A stretch of 64,000 nt of DNA from Strigamia acuminata (taxonomy: Eukaryota > Arthropoda > Chilopoda > Geophilomorpha > Linotaeniidae): assembly GCA_949358305.1 (NCBI GenBank), contig OX442314.1:53515369-53579368 (forward strand). Reading direction: 5' to 3'. The notes under the pieces were generated by a model. It ran no database searches, was not told the DNA's origin, and worked only from the letters and a program-made list of their open reading frames with translations. This document shows, piece after piece, positions 52,201-63,400 of this stretch. Positions within the stretch are counted from its first letter, which is position 1. Each line of letters starts with the position of its first letter. Made by a program: the position numbers and the translations under genes.

Positions 52201-53298
52201 GCCGTCGCTAGACCTTCAGCAGAAAAAATCGTTGAATGTATCTACGACGTAGCGTTACGTTATGGATTTCCACGTAAAATAATATCCGATAACGGACCCC
52301 AATTTATCTCGAAAATTTGGGGTAAGTTTTGTGAGAAATTCGGGATTGTGGCGTCACATACTTCGACCTACAACCCCAGAACAAATCCCGTTGAGCGACT
52401 CAACAGGGACATTAAATATGCATTAAGTATATTCACTGACATCCACAATAGGTGGGATGAATACTTGAGGGAGATCGCGTTCAGCATACGAACAACAGTC
52501 TCGAGGACGAGAGATTTTTCTCCGGCCTACCTCAACTTCGCTAGAGAGCTACGAGTGCCTTGGGACCCACGAGTGGCAGAGTCAGTAAATGTGGTGGACC
52601 CAGAGAAACCACATGAGTATGTGTATAAATTGGAGCAGACAATTTCGAGCACATACAAGCATATGATGGCGCACATTTTTAACATGCGCGACCGCATTTT
52701 ACAAGATAAAAGCGGTGGAAAATTCGTGAATTTCGAGATCAATGATTTGGTGTGGAAAGATGCACACACCCTCTCAAATGCAGCGAGAGGAATCACCGCC
52801 AGCTTGGCCGACAAGAGAAATGGTCCGTATGTGATCATCGGCAAGCATGGCGGTAACGCGTATAAATTACGTAAGCTCGAGGACAATACCGAGCATAAAT
52901 CGATACAAGTACGAGAGTTAACTCCGTACATTCCGGAATTCCCGCAAGAAATGTGGGCCAAAGGCCAAGTCAAGTCTAAAACTGACGGCCAAATCGTCGA
53001 TATGTTCGCTGGCGAGTCGGAAAAAGCACCGCCAAGTGACAACGAGGAGTATTTCGACGCCCCTTCACCTCCGGTAAACGAGATAGTTGAATCCGTTCCG
53101 GATCCAATTTTGGTCGGGGGGGAAACAGGAGAAACTCCTGAAACAAACACAAAAAACACGGATAAAAAAGAAAGCAATAATGAGGAGGTACAGACACAAA
53201 AAACAACAAAAAACGTCGTACCTGTCTCGACTCATCACCTGCGGCCTCGTAGAAGTAATCCATTTATAAAAGATGGAAAGGTCGTAGGAAAAGAGTAA
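49228..53298 (+). CDS. pol: Pol polyprotein of Gypsy element 3
   Basis: 1356 codons from an ATG at 49228; the frame is open upstream across the frameshift heptamers, so this Met is not necessarily used. Domains: protease LLDSGADRSF (about residue 98), RT YLDDIVI (about 445), RNase H TDASRVGLGA (about 592) and ELECLAVVWA, integrase zinc finger HGHPLASHAG ... CQRCQAC, DDE core in SVDVMGP, SDNGPQF and NPVERLNRD, GPY/F-like GPYVII...GGNAYKL, and a C-terminal HHLRPRRSNPFIKDGKVVGK. No disruption is visible. It is closely related to element 2 Pol throughout. Confidence 0.97.
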   Translation: MKKKGFNKGFDKPPPVKEMGSDIANAQIQDRANNALQVITANAEAEAEEPNLLLEELPQVVEETEEFRVFMCNVAVEYTSRLCMLPMTIEREKIMGLLDSGADRSFVFEDIVESLGLTDKIKGVNKNIRLKTANGMARPKGVILLTMEWLGGVEQHPFLVLPTCDRIFLLGLDLMASMEIQPNPITKSWNYIRNDKERPAIVVPPALVKEAADKTQWEKGLKKFVQDYDFKAFVTELQRDNVVETLVADAALELNEAAALRRVLLKYEGILSKKPGRTNRAIHEIKLTDDKPIRVAYKGMNPQKREIVQKMCKEMLDSGIVSEAQGEYATRVVLVMRPGSDPRLCIDYRPLNAVTEIDPIQMPSIESILRELSPFSWVTTMDLSKGYWQVEMRPEDKLKTAFYSPIGRLMFNVMPFGLVNAPSTFQRLIESVLGDILHQFVWAYLDDIVIASKTFEEHIEHIDQVLTRLAKAGLHVHPGKSKFCRKELAFLGYRIGVNGLAIGPEKIDAINRFPPPEDVKGVQRFMGMINFFGRLLPGLAEVAAPVTDLLKNENEFVWSNECNIAFNAIKRMLTEVGVMPLPDLNRPFILHTDASRVGLGAALLQTHVRDGVEQDLPCMFISRKLQGAEKNYNATELECLAVVWAIRKFRDYLEYTKFVVHTDHQALQWLMKLKEPAGRLARWQLELMACDLTIQYKPGKYNVVADALSRAPVSDPIDADDDGEDDSRIIYCPTSCHRWDLRKMNEIPTASPADVKFCGFWTRLYQPAADNYPDAKREFKLERRINDPLLSAFHAHVGKQMQSNPPTREEIIVQQKLDKKCQDRARFVLTGKYPPNLTRRQKRRYAHESIDYLLDDGLLVKHHPNHQDDLSESDTAVKVVIPASLIGRVLWLLHGHPLASHAGVSRTLYRATQLFHWTGMKKDIALFVHQCQRCQACKPRSKSPFETIFLGPYAPFDCLSVDVMGPKPVTGNKNAYIIVIMDVATRWPELYAVARPSAEKIVECIYDVALRYGFPRKIISDNGPQFISKIWGKFCEKFGIVASHTSTYNPRTNPVERLNRDIKYALSIFTDIHNRWDEYLREIAFSIRTTVSRTRDFSPAYLNFARELRVPWDPRVAESVNVVDPEKPHEYVYKLEQTISSTYKHMMAHIFNMRDRILQDKSGGKFVNFEINDLVWKDAHTLSNAARGITASLADKRNGPYVIIGKHGGNAYKLRKLEDNTEHKSIQVRELTPYIPEFPQEMWAKGQVKSKTDGQIVDMFAGESEKAPPSDNEEYFDAPSPPVNEIVESVPDPILVGGETGETPETNTKNTDKKESNNEEVQTQKTTKNVVPVSTHHLRPRRSNPFIKDGKVVGKE

Positions 53299-53785
53299 AA
53301 AACGTTACGAGTCGATGGCGACGCTGAAAAACAAAAAAATTGACCGATCGACAGCGCTAGCCATCAAAATCCGAGACTCTAAAAAATTTCGCTAAGTCCA
53401 ACAAAGCGGATATCGGTCGAATTCACGTCACAAGATGGCGTGGAAACGCGGGACCCGTAGCAAAATTATCGGCACGGGTCGGATACCGCGTGCAAAAGAC
53501 CCCGTAGCAGCAATCGCGCACGGGAGTGAAAACAAAGGAGACCCGTAGCGTAACATGCGCACGGGTAGGTGCGCACTAGTCTCAAACACCCGGGTTCTGG
53601 AGTATATTACCCAGAATCCATCGCGATTACTTCGTGTTCACACGGACTTCCGCTTTTCACAGCTGATCGCTGCGTTCGTGCGTGATCCTCGTTTTTAACA
53701 TTTTTACCGAGTTTTTACCGAGTTTTTGAGATAGTTTTATCGTCCTTTTTAATCGTGATTGAGTTTTTTGTGCGCGCTCCTCGCC

Positions 53786-53872
53786 ATGGACGAGGAAGAG
53801 AACGACGTGCTTGCCATCGAGCACGAGGACGAGAATTGGGACCACGATGTAAACCAAGTTCCACCCAATCAG
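53786..53872 (+). CDS. ORF3 exon 1 of Gypsy element 3
   Basis: 29 codons (MDEEENDVLAIEHEDENWDH then DVNQVPPNQ) end at a donor CAG/GTAGAA, phase 0. The acidic EDENWD core matches exon 1 of element 2. In-frame acceptors lie near 54103. Confidence 0.6.
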
Positions 53873-54102
53873 GTAGAAGTCGGCATTAGCACGGCATTAG
53901 CACGAGAATTATTTCCGTGCTGCTGAAGAGGAAATTTTGTTGACTAATACCTGACATGAGTGTTTTGCACTCGAAATAGCGAATAATTGATTATTAACCG
54001 CGATCGCTCACACGATCGTATTTTTTCCTTGTTAATTTGTTTTCGGGATGCGATCGTAGACTTCACGTCGCCTCGCGTCTCGAAAATTCCTCATGACATG
54101 AG

Positions 54103-55858
54103 TCACAAGCGAGACAATGGGCTCGGATGAAGCGGACGAAACTGACACGTTTCGATCCCGCAATGAAACACGCCAGGAAGATGGGTGTTGTCACCGACGG
54201 AATGGTGACCCCACACGAGGTGGCAAGGTGGCTCGCAGACTACATAAATTCGCGACCACGACCCGATGGCATGCCAACCGCCATCGTGCAGCCCTCGAGC
54301 TCCGAACAACATCTCCCGGCGCCCCAAGTCGCAATGACTGGGGTGCAGACGACGGAGACGCCACCACCGCCGACGCAGCCACCACCACCGCTGCCGACGC
54401 CAACGCTGCCGACCAAGACGTAGCCGCCTCCGGACCTGCTGCCACCGTCGTTGTTGAATTCGAGCGATCCGCCGGATTTACCCACCGACCGCTCAGTCCT
54501 TCTCCCCGTTGGACAGAGCATTATGCAGGAATGTCGAGCCAAGTTGACCGACATTTACAGGCCGAGCCAACCCCGACCCGGTTCCTCGGCCCTGTTCTTT
54601 GAGAGGCGAGACGAAGAAGCGCGACTCGCGAGAGAAGCCGCCAACCCGACTATCTCCGAGCTCTCAGCGTTTCGCTTCGTGATGGAAGACCCAAGAGTCT
54701 CCGCGCCCGCCTTGCGAGGTGTGGATCAAACAGCGATATTTTATCGAATGGGCAATCGCGATGATGAGTAAGCTCTCGCGTGCCTTCACTGCGGATTCAG
54801 AGCGATCGAATCCAGTGAATCGTCGCAGCCTACAGTTATCATTGACCAAGGTCATGATGCAGCTGCTAACCCCAGCACTCTTCGGAGAAGGGCGTCAGTC
54901 GATGGCCGCATGGTCTGTCGTGGACAGAGAGGGTGTACAGGTTCCCCGTGCACTCCTCGCAGAGTGGAGCTCCATTCTGCCCGACCCTGTGTTGACTCGC
55001 TACGAGCTAACCAGGGATGTGGTAAACCCAGAATTTGAAGGGTACAAGTTGCGAAGCACGGCGTTTCGTTACACCTCCGCCACCTGGACAGCGGCGCCTA
55101 CCCAACAACTGCGCGCCTTGACCATCCAGACGGAAGAATCGGCAGAGGATGTAGACATGGTGACCTCGCCGACGAGCGGAGTTCCGATTCCGCCACCGAT
55201 GCCTGCGGAGATATCCCCGCAAGGACCCGCCCTGTTCGAAGTGGCGGGTAAACCAAAGCGCTTGCTGTGCCGAACGCCACCCGTCAGGTCCGTCGAGCAA
55301 ACGAAGCCGACACCGCCCGGGACCCCACCGGCCCGAGCGGCGACAACGACGCAAGCAGTGATTCCCGCGGCCACCCAGAAGCCGAAGCCGGCACCGCCTC
55401 CACCAGACTATTATGGGCGAATCATCGACGAGTTTCCCCATCTTTCGATGACGACGGCGACCAGGAGGTTTATCCTCGCGCAGCGGGACAAAGGCAAATC
55501 GGTCTTCATCTGGCTTCACAACCAGATCCGGAAGACTAAAGACCTCATCTTCCACCAGAGGTTGCTGAGAGCCCACCGTGCGCCAGTGACGCCAGCGGAA
55601 GCCAATGCCATCCGGCATACGAACACCGGCTTCTCCGCCTACATCCCGAGCGTTTGGTTACACGAGAGGACGCGTGCCCCGCATGAGCCAGTTGACGGCC
55701 ATGCATTATGTTTCATTACGGAGCATGAGGACCCCCGTGATCAGTCCTCGGCGCTAGTAGGCGATCTACCCGCGCCACCCGGCACTCAACCGCCTGTCCC
55801 TGGAGTGAGTTACGCCCAGGTGACGGACTCAGTGTCGGGTCCCCCAGAAAAGAAGTGA
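54103..55858 (+). pseudogene. ORF3 exon 2 of Gypsy element 3, disrupted
   Basis: Three pieces correspond to element 2 ORF3. From about 54103 the frame encodes MKHARKMGVVTDGMVTPHEV and a Pro-rich stretch, then a TAG at 54421-54423. The same frame resumes with LTDIYRPSQ and REAANPTISEL to about 54720. Homology then continues in a different frame to 55858, with MAAWSVVDREGVQVPRAL, FHQRLLRAHR and VWLHERTRAP. So at least one stop and one frameshift (about 54720-54745) break it. The first piece could alternatively be joined by a further intron. Blocks shared with element 2 show that this is the same gene family, with no envelope features. Confidence 0.75.
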
Positions 55859-55883
55859 TCGCTCAGCCCCACGGTCTGAGCTC

Positions 55884-55894
55884 GGAGGGGGAAG
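55884..55894 (+). promoter_or_regulatory. Polypurine tract of Gypsy element 3
   Basis: GGAGGGGGAAG directly before the 3' LTR. Confidence 0.7.
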
Positions 55895-56910
55895 TGTGGT
55901 GACCCGACTGGACCGGGGTCAACGAAGAGTTTCTCTCGTGACCTCGTTTCGGGTGTAAGGGGAGCCGCAAGCGCGTCTCCCTTCCCTCAGTGCATTGACA
56001 TCTAGTCAATGGACAGGCGTCTGCCCTGAGGGAGTGGGGATGGCTCGTCCACCCCACCATTGGGTGATTCCGGTCACCTGTCAACCCCGCTTTGTGCAAA
56101 GGAATGTGCCTTGCACTGAGCGGGCAGAACCAACACAACCACCAAACGAGAAACACACGTAAAACCCGTCGTCCTACAAGATCAGGCCCAAGTAAATATA
56201 CTGGGATTGACCAAGGACAAAGGACAATTTACCGTGAGTACGTTTGGTCAGTGTCAAACTCCGCAGAGTAACCTGCGAGATAAGATTACCACACTATTTT
56301 AGCACACCAGCTAGAAATAGTAAAAACCACTCCAGTTTAGCGAGTTGTGCAGACAAACGGTCGCACAAGCCTAAACTGCAGTAAAACAACGACGAGTGTT
56401 CCCGCCGCTGTGTGACCGCCGGGAGCCAGAAGAGTCCGCCGCTGTGTGATCGCCGGACACCACACAAAAAACCTAGACAACAGACCGAAGTAAGCCTTTT
56501 AACTAAGCATTCACTCGCGCCTGACCAGCGTGAGCCCGAAGGACCAGCCAGAGACGAGCCGAGGACGCCATATTGCCACGCCGGCCCAAGACGACATCAC
56601 GTTGCCACAACGAGGACGCCATCTTGGACACGAACGAGACAACAGACGACCTCACCGATTCCAGCCAGCTTTCATCTTACTCTTACCTTTCCATTCCCAT
56701 CACCCATTCCGATTTACCTTTTACTTACCTTTCATATATATATATAAGATATATCTGTACATTGTCCCACAGAATAAATCTATATTATATTTTACCTTTT
56801 ATATCTGTGTAATCATTTCTTTGGGTAAACCGCTCGAACAAAGCGGTAGTGAGTTAGTCGAATTAAGTAATCAACCCACGAGTTAGCGACGGTTAGAGTT
56901 GAGCGCGACA
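55895..56910 (+). repeat. 3' LTR of Gypsy element 3
   Basis: 1016 bp, three transitions relative to the 5' LTR (56233, 56516, 56538), followed by ACTG. Confidence 0.97.
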
Positions 56911-56914
56911 ACTG

Positions 56915-58261
56915 GTATTGTGCTCCCCTACCCAGGTAGTATTCCCTTCCACCTTGACACAAGAGGTATCCCCTTAGGACTCTGAATATCATGGGCCCCT
57001 AATTCCAAAAATAAAATATTGTGACGGTATGGTCTTACCCATGGTAACCTGGGGTGGGATGCATTCTCACGTAAAATAAGACAAGGATTCCAGATTGTTG
57101 GGTTGTTGTCCTTTAATCATTGACTAGGGATTGGAGTCTCCAGTCTACCCACGTGTTGGCGAAGGCACGCCACGCCAGCAACTAACCTGTCACACACAGG
57201 GAGGGATCCCCAAGAATAACGTGGCCGGTTGGACATAACTATTCTGCTGTATTCATCTGTACAGCCCATGCAATCGCTTATGGAGGCTGTGGTGGATTCG
57301 ACGTCTCACCACTGAGCGTTGCAGTGGTGACTAGGGAGGAAAGCAAAGTCAGCACAGAGCACGACTGCTCTTGCTGGCTTCAGGACTTCACTTCACATGT
57401 CTGTCTCAGTTGAGACCCAGCGCTTTTTTCTCTAACTGCACTACTAAGCTCCTTGCTTCTCTGTACTGGGTAATCCAACTCTGCAAGGAGGGGTGACGTT
57501 TGGGCTATTGGGCGGAGTGTGGTAGTGCCGCAGTTCACACTCGGGTGGCCAAGCGATCACAAGATTAAGCAATTGCAAAGGGACACAGTTTGTACCGTGC
57601 CGAAACTTAGAACTACGGGTACATCCGGAGTGAGATAAAGGAATGTTTGGTTTGTTTATTTAGATGTGGTAGTGTGAGTTGAGAGTGAGGTTTTGTTGTT
57701 GTTTGTATTTGCTGTGAGTATTGGTTTGTGATCCCAGAATTATGAGATACTCTATGTTGTGGGAATATAGATTCCAACTGCCAAAAAGTTTACTGAAATA
57801 CGGATATACTGTGGTTGTTTCTGTGTGGCTGTTGCAGTTTTTATAACTTAATATTAATATTTTATGTGTTTACACTTTCAAACCAAAATTATAAATTTGA
57901 TTTGGAAAAAACCTGTCAGGAGAAAATAATAACACGGAAAATAAGGCATCATTTTGACAAGCTAGAATTAAAAAACACAAAGTTTTTGAGTTGTTCTGGG
58001 GATTTGAGTTGTGACAATCACTCAGTTTCTCACTCGATATAACGATAATTGCGCCAATAGATGGCGCTGACGACAAGAAACGGCAAATTTAAGTTAGAAT
58101 TTGTCATTTGATTGTAAAATCACATAAAACGCAACTTTTATGTGATTTTAAGGCAGAAAGCTAAGTTTATCATATCACCACAGTTTGAGGGGGGTGGTAT
58201 GGTGCTGAGAAAATATAATTTATCTTGTATCTCTGAAAATATTATTCTACTTCCTTTGCAG
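56915..58261. other. Non-coding stretch upstream of candidate exon
   Basis: No gene or known repeat recognised. Confidence 0.4.
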
Positions 58262-58409
58262 AAGAACGTAGTTTATTGTCCGACGTGATTACTTCTGAGA
58301 AACCCAAAAGTACAAACCATCACCTCAACTGGTGCTTGACCATGCCTACTACAGCAGAAGACATCCAAGCCAACTCTATCCAAGTGAAAAATACATCAGT
58401 TCCACTAAG
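58262..58409 (+). other. Candidate host-gene exon
   Basis: 148 nt between an acceptor with a pyrimidine tract (CTACTTCCTTTGCAG) and a consensus donor (AAG/GTAAGT). One frame is open across it, encoding ERSLLSDVITSEKPKSTNHH, then LNWCLTMPTTAEDIQANS, then IQVKNTSVPLR. The other two frames stop early. Neighbouring exons and protein identity are unknown. Confidence 0.45.
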
Positions 58410-58420
58410 GTAAGTTTTCC

Positions 58421-58954
58421 CATCTGTATGTAGTTTTTGCTAAGGATGATTAGCTTTTAGCTTTGTGATTTTAATTATGCTCACCACTGTGACTCCCATT
58501 GACTCAAAGATTGTGAACAGTTGCAAGCTCCACGAGCAGACATGTGGGATGTAGGGATCATCAGCCCTGAGTGAAAAAGGTGTCCATTTTCATCAGCTTT
58601 TGGACGGGACGGTTGCAGTTGTAGCGTGCCCAACAGCTCCCCACACAGTGAGGCGGGAAACCCCAACCTCTAGGCAACAATTAAAGGCCAAAACCCAACA
58701 ATCTGGAGTCTCTGTCTCGTCTTTATGTGATGTATGCGTCCCTCTCGTGTAGTAAATCCCCATACTATACGGGTAAGACCATATCCAGTCACAAGTTCTC
58801 CAATCTGTAGGTAGCTTTTGCCAAGTATGATTAACTTTTAGCTTTGTAGTTTCAATTATGCTCACCACTGTGACTTCCATTGACTCAGAGATTGTGAGCA
58901 GTTGCAGCCTCCATGAACAGACATGTGGGTTGTAGGGATCATAAGCCCAAAGTC
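58421..58954. repeat. Direct repeat, two copies of about 152 bp
   Basis: 58421-58572 recurs at 58801-58954 at roughly 85-90 percent identity, including ATTATGCTCACCACTGTGAC and CAGACATGTGGG. It starts about 12 bp after the candidate exon donor, so it would be intronic. Confidence 0.8.
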
Positions 58955-59156
58955 CGGATGATATTCGTTTACTCTCCAATAAGTAACTTGTCAGTTCATT
59001 AATTATGGGTTATCAGCTTATTTTAATAAATGGAAACGTGCAGAATAACAATTTCCAGCTTTAACGAAATGACGAATGAATTGAAAATATTCGAAACAAA
59101 TACTGAATGTTATTCTAACCTGTTGGGCTTTTATTTATGACACTAGCAACTATAGG

Positions 59157-59815
59157 CAGTGTTGTGTGCGTTACTTGAATTTGGTAATGTTACCGTTACC
59201 GTTACTTGGCAAAAAAAATAACTAGTTACCAACCGTTACTGTTACATTTTAGGTAGCTAAGTTATCGTTATGGTTACATTACCATTACATTTCCGTTACG
59301 TTACCGTTACATTTATGCAAATTTCCAATTTCTACTTTTTCGGTTTAAGGTGTGGTTTTTTAGTTTATTTTTGTGAATTGAATAATTGGGGACATGAGTG
59401 TTCATAAAACCTAATTCTTCGGATAATCAAACTTTAGGTTTAAGCACACACTGCTGCGTATACAAATAAAACTTATTAAAAAATTGTTAAAAAACATAGA
59501 ACTGACCAAAAATGAATAAAAAACCATCAAAAACCATTAAAAATTGATAATACGTAAATAGGTGAAAATCGTCAAAAAACATTAAAAACCGATTATAAAT
59601 AGGTGGAAATCGTCAAAAAACATTAAAAACCTATTAGAAATAGGTGAAAATCGTAAGAAAACATTTAAAACAGATTAGAAATAGGTGAAAATCGTCAAAA
59701 AACATTAAAAATTAAACAACAAATCGATCAAAAAATTCCCGACTGCTGTTCGGCTAACCGATTACTTGTTGTTTGTTCGTAACGGTAACGTAACGTTCAA
59801 AAAACGTCCGTTACT
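59157..59815. repeat. GTTACCGTTAC-rich repeat block with 41 bp tandem array
   Basis: The left part repeats GTTACCGTTAC and the right part its complement GTAACGGTAAC, suggesting a fold-back or hAT-derived element, though termini are unclear. At 59557-59712 are four imperfect units of about 41 bp beginning ATAGGTGAAAATCGTC. Confidence 0.6.
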
Positions 59816-60162
59816 ACAAAAAATAAAAAATAAAAATTTCCAAAGAATACCCTGAACTTTATGTAAGTGCCTTAGTACTAGTGGAAATCACTTTGCACTA
59901 AAAATAAAGTATCCCTCACGTGCATTGAAAACAAATTTGATTTTCTGTAGTACTAGACAGAGAGCATTCGTAATGATGGCATATGCCATTTTAGAAACAT
60001 TATAAATTTTGATATCAGATGGGCCACTAATATGTACCACGTTATTCACTTTATTTAATTCGGTGTAAAAATAAATCATGGTTGTGAACAATAGGGACTG
60101 ATTTCGCGCATTAAAGTTTGACGAAATTTGAGAAAAATTATACAACGGACTTATTTCGCGCC
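59816..60162. other. Non-coding stretch before Gypsy element 4
   Basis: Nothing recognised. Confidence 0.4.
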
Positions 60163-60294
60163 TGTAGTGTTGTAATAGGCCACTAGATGGCGTTAGTGAT
60201 CAAGGCCGATGACAAGGCCGTTTAGAGAATTAAAGAGCACTTGCTAGCGAGCATTGGAATGGAGCGCATGTCAGTCATTTCACACAATATCACA
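60163..60294 (+). repeat. Probable 5' LTR of Gypsy element 4
   Basis: 132 bp, from TGTAGTGTTGTAATAGGCC to ACAATATCACA. Boundaries come from TG...CA ends and the adjacent primer site; the partner LTR cannot be checked. Confidence 0.6.
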
Positions 60295-60295
60295 T

Positions 60296-60308
60296 TGGCG
60301 ACGAGATG
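60296..60308 (+). promoter_or_regulatory. Primer binding site, tRNA-Ser-like
   Basis: TGGCGACGAGATG one base after the LTR. The first ten bases match the complement of a tRNA-Ser 3' end (…CTCGTCGCCA). Confidence 0.55.
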
Positions 60309-60406
60309 AAAAGTGCATACGTGGGATTGGACATTTAGTGACTTTTGAAGCGATGGTGCGTGAGTTTTTTTCGTGTTGAAAATAACGATTGAGCTGATTC
60401 ACTGTC

Positions 60407-63400
60407 ATGGCGGAAGAGACGAAGCCCACAGCCGTGGCGACGGTGGGCGTGGCAAGTTTCGTGCAAACAACCGGTATTCCTCCGTTTGACGTGCACGGTG
60501 AGACCACGACGCAGTCACAGCGGTGGAAGAGATGGTTGAGCAGGTTGGAGATGTATTTAATAGCGGCGGGAATTACGGACGATAACAGAAAAATGGCGAC
60601 TTTATTACATCAAGCAGGGGAAGAAGTGTTTACAGTGTACGAGACCTTGACAATTGCGGTGAAGGATTATAAATCGGTAAAAGAGGCTTTAACAACTTAT
60701 TTTATTCCGACTAAAAATAAGGAATTCTGTGTGTATACTTTCCGTGTGTCTCGGCAAGAGACGAATGAGACTTTAGATAGATATCAGATGCGCCTACGAC
60801 ACCTGGCGGTGGGATGCGAGTTCCACGACGATGACAGAGAGATCAAATCGCAGCTTATATTGGGGACAAGTATGAATCGCCTACGTCGACAGGGGTTACG
60901 CGACGATACTTTGACGTTGAAGCAGCTTCTTGATATGGGCCGTGGCTACGAAGCATCGGAATGGCAAGCAAGGCAAATGGAGGGAGGAGATAAGGAGACG
61001 CCAGTCGAGGTAAATTTGGTACGTAAAATGGAGAATGCCCGCAAAAGGACGAACAGTAGTATGGAGAATCGGCGGAGCGAATTTGCGACGGGCGGATCTC
61101 GAAGTGGATCGGTGGGAGCGGCAGGCAGACGGTGCTTTAATTGCGGGAGAAACTGGCCACATCCGAGCCCGCAAGACTGCCCAGCGAGGGGTGTCACGTG
61201 TAGAGGATGCGGAAAAACGGGGCATTTTGTGCGATTTTGTCGCGCGAAGCAAACAGAGTCGACGGAGGGCAGACAGAAGGTGAATATAGTGAATTACGAA
61301 CGAGAGAGAGAGTGGGACGATGATGAAGGGGATTTATTCACGATTGGACTGTGTACGGACGGAAATACGAGAAAGAACAACATGCCCGAAGTGCGGTTGA
61401 CGGTGGGAAAGGAAAACCACAAGGTGAAGTTCGTCGTTGATTCGGGGACGTCGGTAAACATTTTGGGGAGAGAGATTTATAGGAATATGGCATTTAAACC
61501 GACGTTACAAGTGAGTCGAGCCAAACTGTTTACATACGGGTCGTCGGAACCGTTGCCGCTGTTGGGGCGGATGGAGTTGGTATTACGATGGGAAGAGGAA
61601 AGTGTGACAACGACGGCTTATGTTGTTGACCGCCCGGGGGATTCGTTATTAAATTATGAAACAGCTAAGCGTTTGGGTATAGTGAAAGTGGTGAATAGTG
61701 TCCAACAAACGACTTTGGAAGAGGAGATTAAGAAGCAATATCCGAAGCTCTTTCGGGGCGTAGGTAAGCTGAAGGACTACCAGATACACCTGCACGTGGA
61801 TGAAGATGTGGCGCCGGTAGCCCAGAGATACCGTCCTATCCCGTTCCATTTAAGAAAAAAGGTGGAGAAGGAGCTGGACAGGTTGTTACAAATGGACGTC
61901 ATTGAGCGAATTGATGAGGGGATGGGCCCGACGCCATGGGTATCGCCGATCCATTGTGTGGATAAGCCAAGGGACCCCGATCCCGACGCCATTCGCCTGT
62001 GTGTGGATGCGCGAGAGGTCAATAGAGCTATCAAACGGGTGAGACATACGTCACCACGATTAGAAGATGTGATTGCGGTAGCGGAAGGAGCCGTCTTGTT
62101 TTCAAAATTGGACTTGAACCACGGTTTTAATCAAGTGGAACTTGACGGGGAGTCGCGCAAATACACAGTATTTGCGACTCACGTAGGATTATTTCGTTTC
62201 AAACGGCTGCTGTTTGGCATCAATTCAGCGTCGGAACTGTTCCAGGACACGATCCGACAAGTGATCGAAGGTTTGCCTAATTGCATAAACATTGTCGATG
62301 ACATTTTCGTTGTAGGAAAAACGGGCGAGGCACATGACGCAGCGATGCACGCGGTGTTGAGACGATTGGAGGATAAAGGCCTGACGCTGAACGAGGAAAA
62401 GTGTGAGCTGCGCCGCGGCAGAATTGTTTTCTTCGGCCACGTGTTTTCGGCCAGTGGCATTTCTATAGACCCGCGTAAGGTGGAGGCGGTAGAAAGAATG
62501 GAACCCCCGAAGTCAGTTGCTGAGGCGAAAAGCCTGTTAGGAATGGTCATCTATTGTGCGCGATTCGTCAGAAACATGGCGGATATGTTGAAGCCATTGC
62601 GAGACGTGGCAAAGAAGGCCAACGCAGCGTTCGTTTGGGGAAAAGATCAACAGACGGCGTGGGCGGAAATTAAAGGACAATTAGGAAATAAGAGTGTATT
62701 GGCATACTACGACCCAACGGCCAGGATCCATCTGACGGTCGATGCGGGCCCGAATGGGCTGGGAGCGATTTTAGCCCAGATTAAGGGGGCAGATACGGAA
62801 CCGCGGGTCGTGGCCTACGCAAGTCGCACACTAACAGAAGTGGAGAAAAGATATTCTCAAATCGAACGAGAGACTTTAGCGGCCGTGTGGGCCATCGAAC
62901 ATTTTTATTTATATTTATACGGAATAACTTTTGTGCTTTTTACAGATCATAAGCCTCTCATTAGCATTTTCGGGAATCGGAAGTCGCGACCGTCCGCGAG
63001 AATAGAACGCCTCTGCTTGCGCATACAACAATACGTGTTTGAAGTTAAATACACAAAAGGGGCTTCGAATCCAAGCGACTATATGTCGCGGCATTCGGGA
63101 GCGGAGAAGGGATGCGGTGTAACAATGTCACGAGCGGTCGAGCGTTACGTCAATTTCGTTGTGAGAACGCGCATGCCGAGTTCATTGACGCGGGAACAGA
63201 TCGCGAAGGCAACGGCGGAGGACAAGGAATTGCAGTTGTTAAGGACGACGTTACAGTGCACGGGAGGCGAACGGGACAGGTTATGGAAACAGGAGGGTTT
63301 AAAACCGTTTAGACTTTTGCAGGACGAATTAACGAGTTCGGTGGACGGAATCGTTTTGCGGGGAGACCGGATCGTCATCCCGGAACAACTAAGAGATGCA

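Larger units (their letters stand above)
45033..56910 (+). mobile_element. Gypsy-type LTR retrotransposon 3, ORF3 damaged
   Basis: 11,878 bp flanked by the 4 bp target duplication ACTG (45029-45032, 56911-56914). LTRs of 1016 bp differ at three positions. Primer site, gag-frameshift-pol layout and a spliced ORF3 match element 2, with which gag and pol share most conserved blocks, but the LTR sequence is different. Gag and pol are open; ORF3 carries an internal stop and a frameshift. Confidence 0.97.

Noticed and set aside
54117-54602. 161-codon ORF as the true start of element 3 ORF3
   Set aside because: Its frame has no similarity to element 2 ORF3, whereas the overlapping frame starting at 54103 does.
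59157-59815. A complete hAT element with TIRs
   Set aside because: The left end resembles a hAT terminus but no matching right terminus or target duplication was found.
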